From positions 11,906 through 20,945 of the forward strand of contig DDQB01000019.1 of assembly GCA_002342505.1 (NCBI GenBank): 9,040 bases of DNA, read 5' to 3'. The notes under the pieces were generated by a model. It worked only from the letters and a program-made list of their open reading frames with translations. It was not told the origin of the DNA and ran no database searches. The translations under genes were made by a program, and so were the position numbers. Positions within the stretch are counted from its first letter, which is position 1, and each line of letters begins with the position of its first letter. The stretch is from Acidaminococcaceae bacterium UBA2453 (lineage in GTDB: Bacteria; Bacillota; Negativicutes; Acidaminococcales; Acidaminococcaceae). Positions 6,585 through 9,040 of the stretch are shown in pieces.

Positions 6585-8708
6585 TTACTTATCTGCTTTT
6601 GGCTGCGGCTTGGAGGGAACGGGTTTTGCAGGAGGCGCGCTGTTTCTTTCCGGTTTGTTGCTGACGGATGGCTTGTTGCTTACAGTCGGTTTGTTGTTTA
6701 TGGCTGGTTTATTTTTTGAATCTGGTTTTGCATTGTTGCCGGTTTGATTTGGTTTGACAACTTTTGGCGGTTTTGCCAGTTCATGCTTTGTGGTTTTTGC
6801 ATCCGGATCTTTCTCTTTATCTTTGTCTTTATCTTTATCGTCCGCGTTGCCAACATCTTTTGCGACAGGTGTTAAAGCTCCGGCAGGACGTACAAAGTCT
6901 GCATAAGGTATTTCCTGGATTGCATTGATCATGAAATCATGCCAGATGCTTAAGGGTGCGCCCGAACCGTACATTGCCCCCATGCTGCGGTTCCGATCAT
7001 CGCCAACCCATACGGCGCATGACAGATTCGGTGTATAACCGACAAACCATGCATCTTTGGAATCATCGGTGGTGCCGGTCTTGCCTGCAGCGGGGCGCCC
7101 CAGACCGGATCCGCCTGCGGTACCGCTGATCAGTACATCTTTCAGCATATCGGTAGTCTGATAAGCTGCTTTTGCGCTGACTACCTGTTTGGGAGAAGGT
7201 TTGTGCTCGAAGATTATTTTTCCGTTACGGTCTAAAATTTTTGTAATGGAGACAGGCTCGTTATATACGCCGTTATTGGCTATAGTGCCATATGCTGCAG
7301 CCATTTCCAGCGGGCTTACGCCTTTGGTAAGACCGCCCAGCGCCATGGCCGGGTTGTTGTCGGTATAAGGTCCGTCTTCAACCAGTGAGGTGATTCCAAC
7401 GGCTTTTGCCATTTTCATGACTTTATCTGTGCCAACTTTTAACGCAACGCGGATGGCAGGAATATTATAGGAACGGGATAATGCGGTACGCAATGTAACT
7501 GTGCCGTGGAAGCCGCCGCCGGAGTTCTGCGGCGCCCATCCGCCAATCCTTAATGGTTTGTCATCAACCATTGTGGCTGCGTTCATGCCATTATCCATTG
7601 CAGTAAGATAGACAAATGCTTTGAAAGCAGATCCGGGCTGACGTTGCGCTAATACGGCCCGATTGAATTTGTCCTGCCCGCGACCGCCGATCATAGCCTT
7701 GATGTAGCCATTGGAAGGGTCGATAGCAACAATGCCGACTTGCGGCTGTGTCAGGTGATCCGAATCTTCAGTCCAGATATCCGGCAGGTAGCGGATTGCT
7801 GCTTCGGCCTTGCTCTGCATGCTGCTGTCCAAAGTAGTATAGATTTTCAACCCGCCCTTGTACAGCATGTCAGCGCCATATTTGTCTATAATCTGCTGTG
7901 CAATATAATCGAAGAAGTAGGTGCGCAGATCTTTTTTCTTATTTCCGCTTTCGTCTTTAAGAATCTTAATGTTTTCTGCTTTTGCTTTTTGTGCGTCTGC
8001 CTGGGTGATATGCCCATATTTAACCATCTGATCTAAAACGATATCCCGGCGTTCTTTATTGGCTTTTGGGTTTTCCATCGGGTCGAAATAATTGGGGCTT
8101 TTTGGAATAGCAGCTAATGCGGCGGCTTCTGCAAGCGTTACATCCTGTATATGCTTGCCAAAATAGGTGAGTGCAGCTGATTCAACACCGTATGCGCCTT
8201 CCCCGAAATAGATCTGGTTCAGATACATATTCAGGATTTCGTCTTTAGTGTATTTGTTTTCCAACTGCCGTGCAAGGAAAGCTTCCTTGATCTTACGGGA
8301 GATGGTGCGTTCCTGAGTGAGGAATGCATTTTTTGCAAGCTGCTGGGTAATTGTGCTGCCGCCCTGTACTTCCTGTCCCATTATATTGCTGACCAGCGCG
8401 CGGAGTGTTCCGCGGTAGTCAATGCCGCTGTGTTCATAGAAGCGATTATCTTCAATAGAAACAAACGCCGCACGCACATGTTTTGGAATCTTGTCCAGTT
8501 TTACAGGCAGCCGGTGCTCTGCGGAAGCGGTCGTATAAATTATTTTATTATCGTTATCATAAAATTGGGATACCGCATCTGGAACCAGACCTTCTTCCAT
8601 TGCAGAATCCGAGATGGAATAACTGCAGGAAGTCGAAAGCATTGCCGCTGTAATTAAAGCTGTGAGAGTTATCAGCAGTTTCCCCTTGAATGAAGAGTTG
8701 CTTTTCAT
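6585..8708 (-). CDS. Class A penicillin-binding protein 1A (transglycosylase/transpeptidase)
   Basis: A bifunctional peptidoglycan synthase, anchored in the cytoplasmic membrane and acting outside it on lipid II and stem peptides. Numbered from the ATG at 8708: a short basic N-terminus, then one hydrophobic segment (about 9-28). The GT51 transglycosylase domain follows, with catalytic Glu86 in SIEDNRFYEHSG, GGSTITQQ (116-123) and KYTKDEILNMYLNQIYFG. The transpeptidase domain has SAFK (Ser360/Lys363), SYN (413-415) and KTGT (543-546), all intact. A low-complexity, Lys/Asp/Asn/Pro-rich tail fills about 620-707. The total of 707 residues suits the PBP1A/PBP1 family. The start at 8708 is preferred over the longer frame from 8756 because GAGGT lies just upstream of it and the predicted transcript would begin only about four bases before 8756. 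The exact mrcA/ponA orthology is not assigned. Confidence 0.95.
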   Translation of the reverse strand: MKSNSSFKGKLLITLTALITAAMLSTSCSYSISDSAMEEGLVPDAVSQFYDNDNKIIYTTASAEHRLPVKLDKIPKHVRAAFVSIEDNRFYEHSGIDYRGTLRALVSNIMGQEVQGGSTITQQLAKNAFLTQERTISRKIKEAFLARQLENKYTKDEILNMYLNQIYFGEGAYGVESAALTYFGKHIQDVTLAEAAALAAIPKSPNYFDPMENPKANKERRDIVLDQMVKYGHITQADAQKAKAENIKILKDESGNKKKDLRTYFFDYIAQQIIDKYGADMLYKGGLKIYTTLDSSMQSKAEAAIRYLPDIWTEDSDHLTQPQVGIVAIDPSNGYIKAMIGGRGQDKFNRAVLAQRQPGSAFKAFVYLTAMDNGMNAATMVDDKPLRIGGWAPQNSGGGFHGTVTLRTALSRSYNIPAIRVALKVGTDKVMKMAKAVGITSLVEDGPYTDNNPAMALGGLTKGVSPLEMAAAYGTIANNGVYNEPVSITKILDRNGKIIFEHKPSPKQVVSAKAAYQTTDMLKDVLISGTAGGSGLGRPAAGKTGTTDDSKDAWFVGYTPNLSCAVWVGDDRNRSMGAMYGSGAPLSIWHDFMINAIQEIPYADFVRPAGALTPVAKDVGNADDKDKDKDKEKDPDAKTTKHELAKPPKVVKPNQTGNNAKPDSKNKPAINNKPTVSNKPSVSNKPERNSAPPAKPVPSKPQPKADK
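6655..6845 (-). repeat. Low-complexity repeats encoding the PBP C-terminal tail
   Basis: Within the PBP gene, the coding strand carries short tandem units. A lysine/aspartate alternation (DKDKDKDKEKD) is encoded by a TCTTTA-like repeat on the plus strand at about 6811-6840. NKPxxxN units (NKPAINNKPTVSNKPSVSNKP) are encoded at about 6655-6710. Such repeats are prone to length change by slippage. They lie outside the catalytic domains, in the extracytoplasmic tail. Confidence 0.75.
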
Positions 8709-8766
8709 GTCTACCTCGTCTTTCTGAATTGATTTATAATGAATTACGCGATGCATATTTCATTAC

Positions 8767-8795
8767 ATTATAGCACTATCGCCTTCATTTGTCAT
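8767..8795 (-). promoter_or_regulatory. Sigma-A promoter of the PBP gene
   Basis: Read leftwards, ATGACA (8795-8790, five of six matches to TTGACA) and TATAAT (8772-8767, perfect) are separated by exactly 17 bases. TGC immediately before TATAAT makes it an extended -10. The start point should be near 8760, giving a leader of about 50 nt before the ATG at 8708. Confidence 0.82.
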
Positions 8796-8835
8796 TAACG
8801 GAAGAAAAGTTATTGCGCTGGAACACAAGGGATTG

Positions 8836-8860
8836 TAGTAATAGGAAAGGCCTGCTACTA
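8836..8860. other. Imperfect inverted repeat between divergent promoters
   Basis: TAGTA (8836-8840) and TACTA (8856-8860) form the outer arms. After one A-C mismatch, four more pairs (one of them G-T) close on the loop AAAGG. No T tract follows on either strand, so it does not look like a terminator. It could be an operator or simply chance. The rest of 8796-8897 shows no gene. A weak promoter-like pair (TTGTAG at 8833, TGCTACTAA ending at 8861, 17-base spacer) overlaps the repeat. Confidence 0.3.
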
Positions 8861-8897
8861 AAAGAAAAATAATTTACAAAAAGAGACGGGAACCCAC

Positions 8898-8926
8898 TTG
8901 CTTTTTTTTTAGAAAAGAGATAAAAT
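8898..8926 (+). promoter_or_regulatory. Upstream tandem promoter P1 (toward probable rRNA operon)
   Basis: TTGCTT (8898-8903) and TAAAAT (8921-8926) are separated by 17 bases. The spacer includes a run of nine T. The -10 matches five of six consensus positions and the -35 three of six. Its -10 lies 73 bases upstream of that of the stronger P2, a typical tandem arrangement for stable-RNA operons. Confidence 0.55.
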
Positions 8927-8947
8927 ACACTTACCCGCCGGAAGGCG

Positions 8948-8999
8948 AAAAAAGTAATTAAAAAAAGTAGTTGACAAAGTCTAAAAGATGTTGTAAACT
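8948..8999 (+). promoter_or_regulatory. Strong promoter P2 with UP-like A/T tract
   Basis: A perfect TTGACA at 8971-8976 and TAAACT at 8994-8999 are separated by 17 bases. The 23 bases upstream (8948-8970) are almost all A and T with A tracts, like an UP element bound by the RNA polymerase alpha subunit. The start would fall near G9006. Initiation with G is typical of Bacillus rRNA promoters that respond to GTP level; here it is only an inference from spacing. Confidence 0.75.
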
Positions 9000-9005
9000 A
9001 ATCAA

Positions 9006-9040
9006 GTCGTCGAAAGGCGGCGGAACCTTGAAAACTGAAT
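9006..9040 (+). other. Leader with tetraloop hairpin and boxA-like motif, probably pre-16S rRNA
   Basis: GTCGTC (9006-9011) pairs with GGCGGC (9016-9021) around a GAAA tetraloop, at or near the predicted P2 start. CTTGAAAACTGAAT (9027-9040) resembles the boxA/antitermination region found just upstream of 16S genes, and in 16S-23S spacers, of many Firmicutes. With the tandem promoters, this suggests that an rRNA operon begins just past the right edge. No mature rRNA sequence is inside the window, so another stable-RNA operon (for example tRNA) is possible. Confidence 0.55.

Noticed and set aside
8620..8640. Possible lipoprotein box (LSTSC) at the end of the PBP hydrophobic segment
   Set aside because: The residue three before the cysteine is Ser rather than Leu/Val/Ile, and class A PBPs normally keep an uncleaved membrane anchor. 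It is not a convincing lipobox.
8709..8756. 16-residue N-terminal extension of the PBP
   Set aside because: The start at 8756 would lie only about four bases into the predicted transcript, without a ribosome binding site. The ATG at 8708 has GAGGT upstream and is followed directly by the membrane segment.
1..9040. Search for mobile elements, CRISPR repeats, toxin-antitoxin or defence genes, and tRNAs
   Set aside because: No transposase, integrase, regularly spaced repeats, small paired genes or tRNA-like cloverleaf was seen. Every long stretch is explained by housekeeping genes or promoter DNA.

Overview
The window looks like a chromosomal housekeeping segment from a low-to-mid GC Bacillota (Firmicutes) bacterium. 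Evidence for this is a MutS2 with a C-terminal Smr domain, a monofunctional LysC of the Bacillus alpha/beta type, a nucleoside kinase carrying TGS/ThrRS-like N-terminal domains (common in clostridial and negativicute genomes), strong AGGAGG-type ribosome binding sites, and sigma-A promoters with extended -10 (TGn) elements. A Clostridia or Negativicutes member is my best guess. I cannot name a genus from the sequence alone.

Layout: (1) The 3' five-sixths of mutS2 runs from the left edge to 1998 (+). (2) A short gap holds an extended -10 promoter and a very short leader. It drives lysC (2085-3314, +) and, with no visible terminator between them, a class I PLP aminotransferase (3380-4636, +). 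A strong intrinsic terminator at 4661-4692 closes this unit. (3) A 555-residue TGS/SAD-like/P-loop nucleoside kinase (4802-6469, +) stands alone and ends at a bidirectional terminator (6502-6530). (4) On the opposite strand lies a class A penicillin-binding protein (6585-8708, -) with a clear sigma-A promoter. (5) The last 330 bases hold no gene. They contain the PBP promoter and, pointing rightwards, two tandem promoters followed by a leader that ends in a boxA-like CTTGAAAACTGAAT. This strongly suggests that an rRNA operon starts just beyond the right edge.

Functional links: LysC makes beta-aspartyl phosphate, the entry to lysine/diaminopimelate, threonine and methionine. Its partner aminotransferase belongs to the aspartate/aromatic class, so the pair may join aspartate supply to its use. 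Diaminopimelate feeds peptidoglycan, which the PBP polymerises, but the PBP is transcribed separately. MutS2 acts on DNA recombination intermediates and/or stalled ribosomes.

I see no mobile element, CRISPR array, phage gene or defence system, and no gene that looks transferred. The observations most worth a second look are an internal in-frame start in lysC with its own Shine-Dalgarno sequence, which matches the known alpha/beta two-product arrangement, and the tandem promoters at the right edge, whose predicted transcripts each begin close to a GNRA-tetraloop hairpin.
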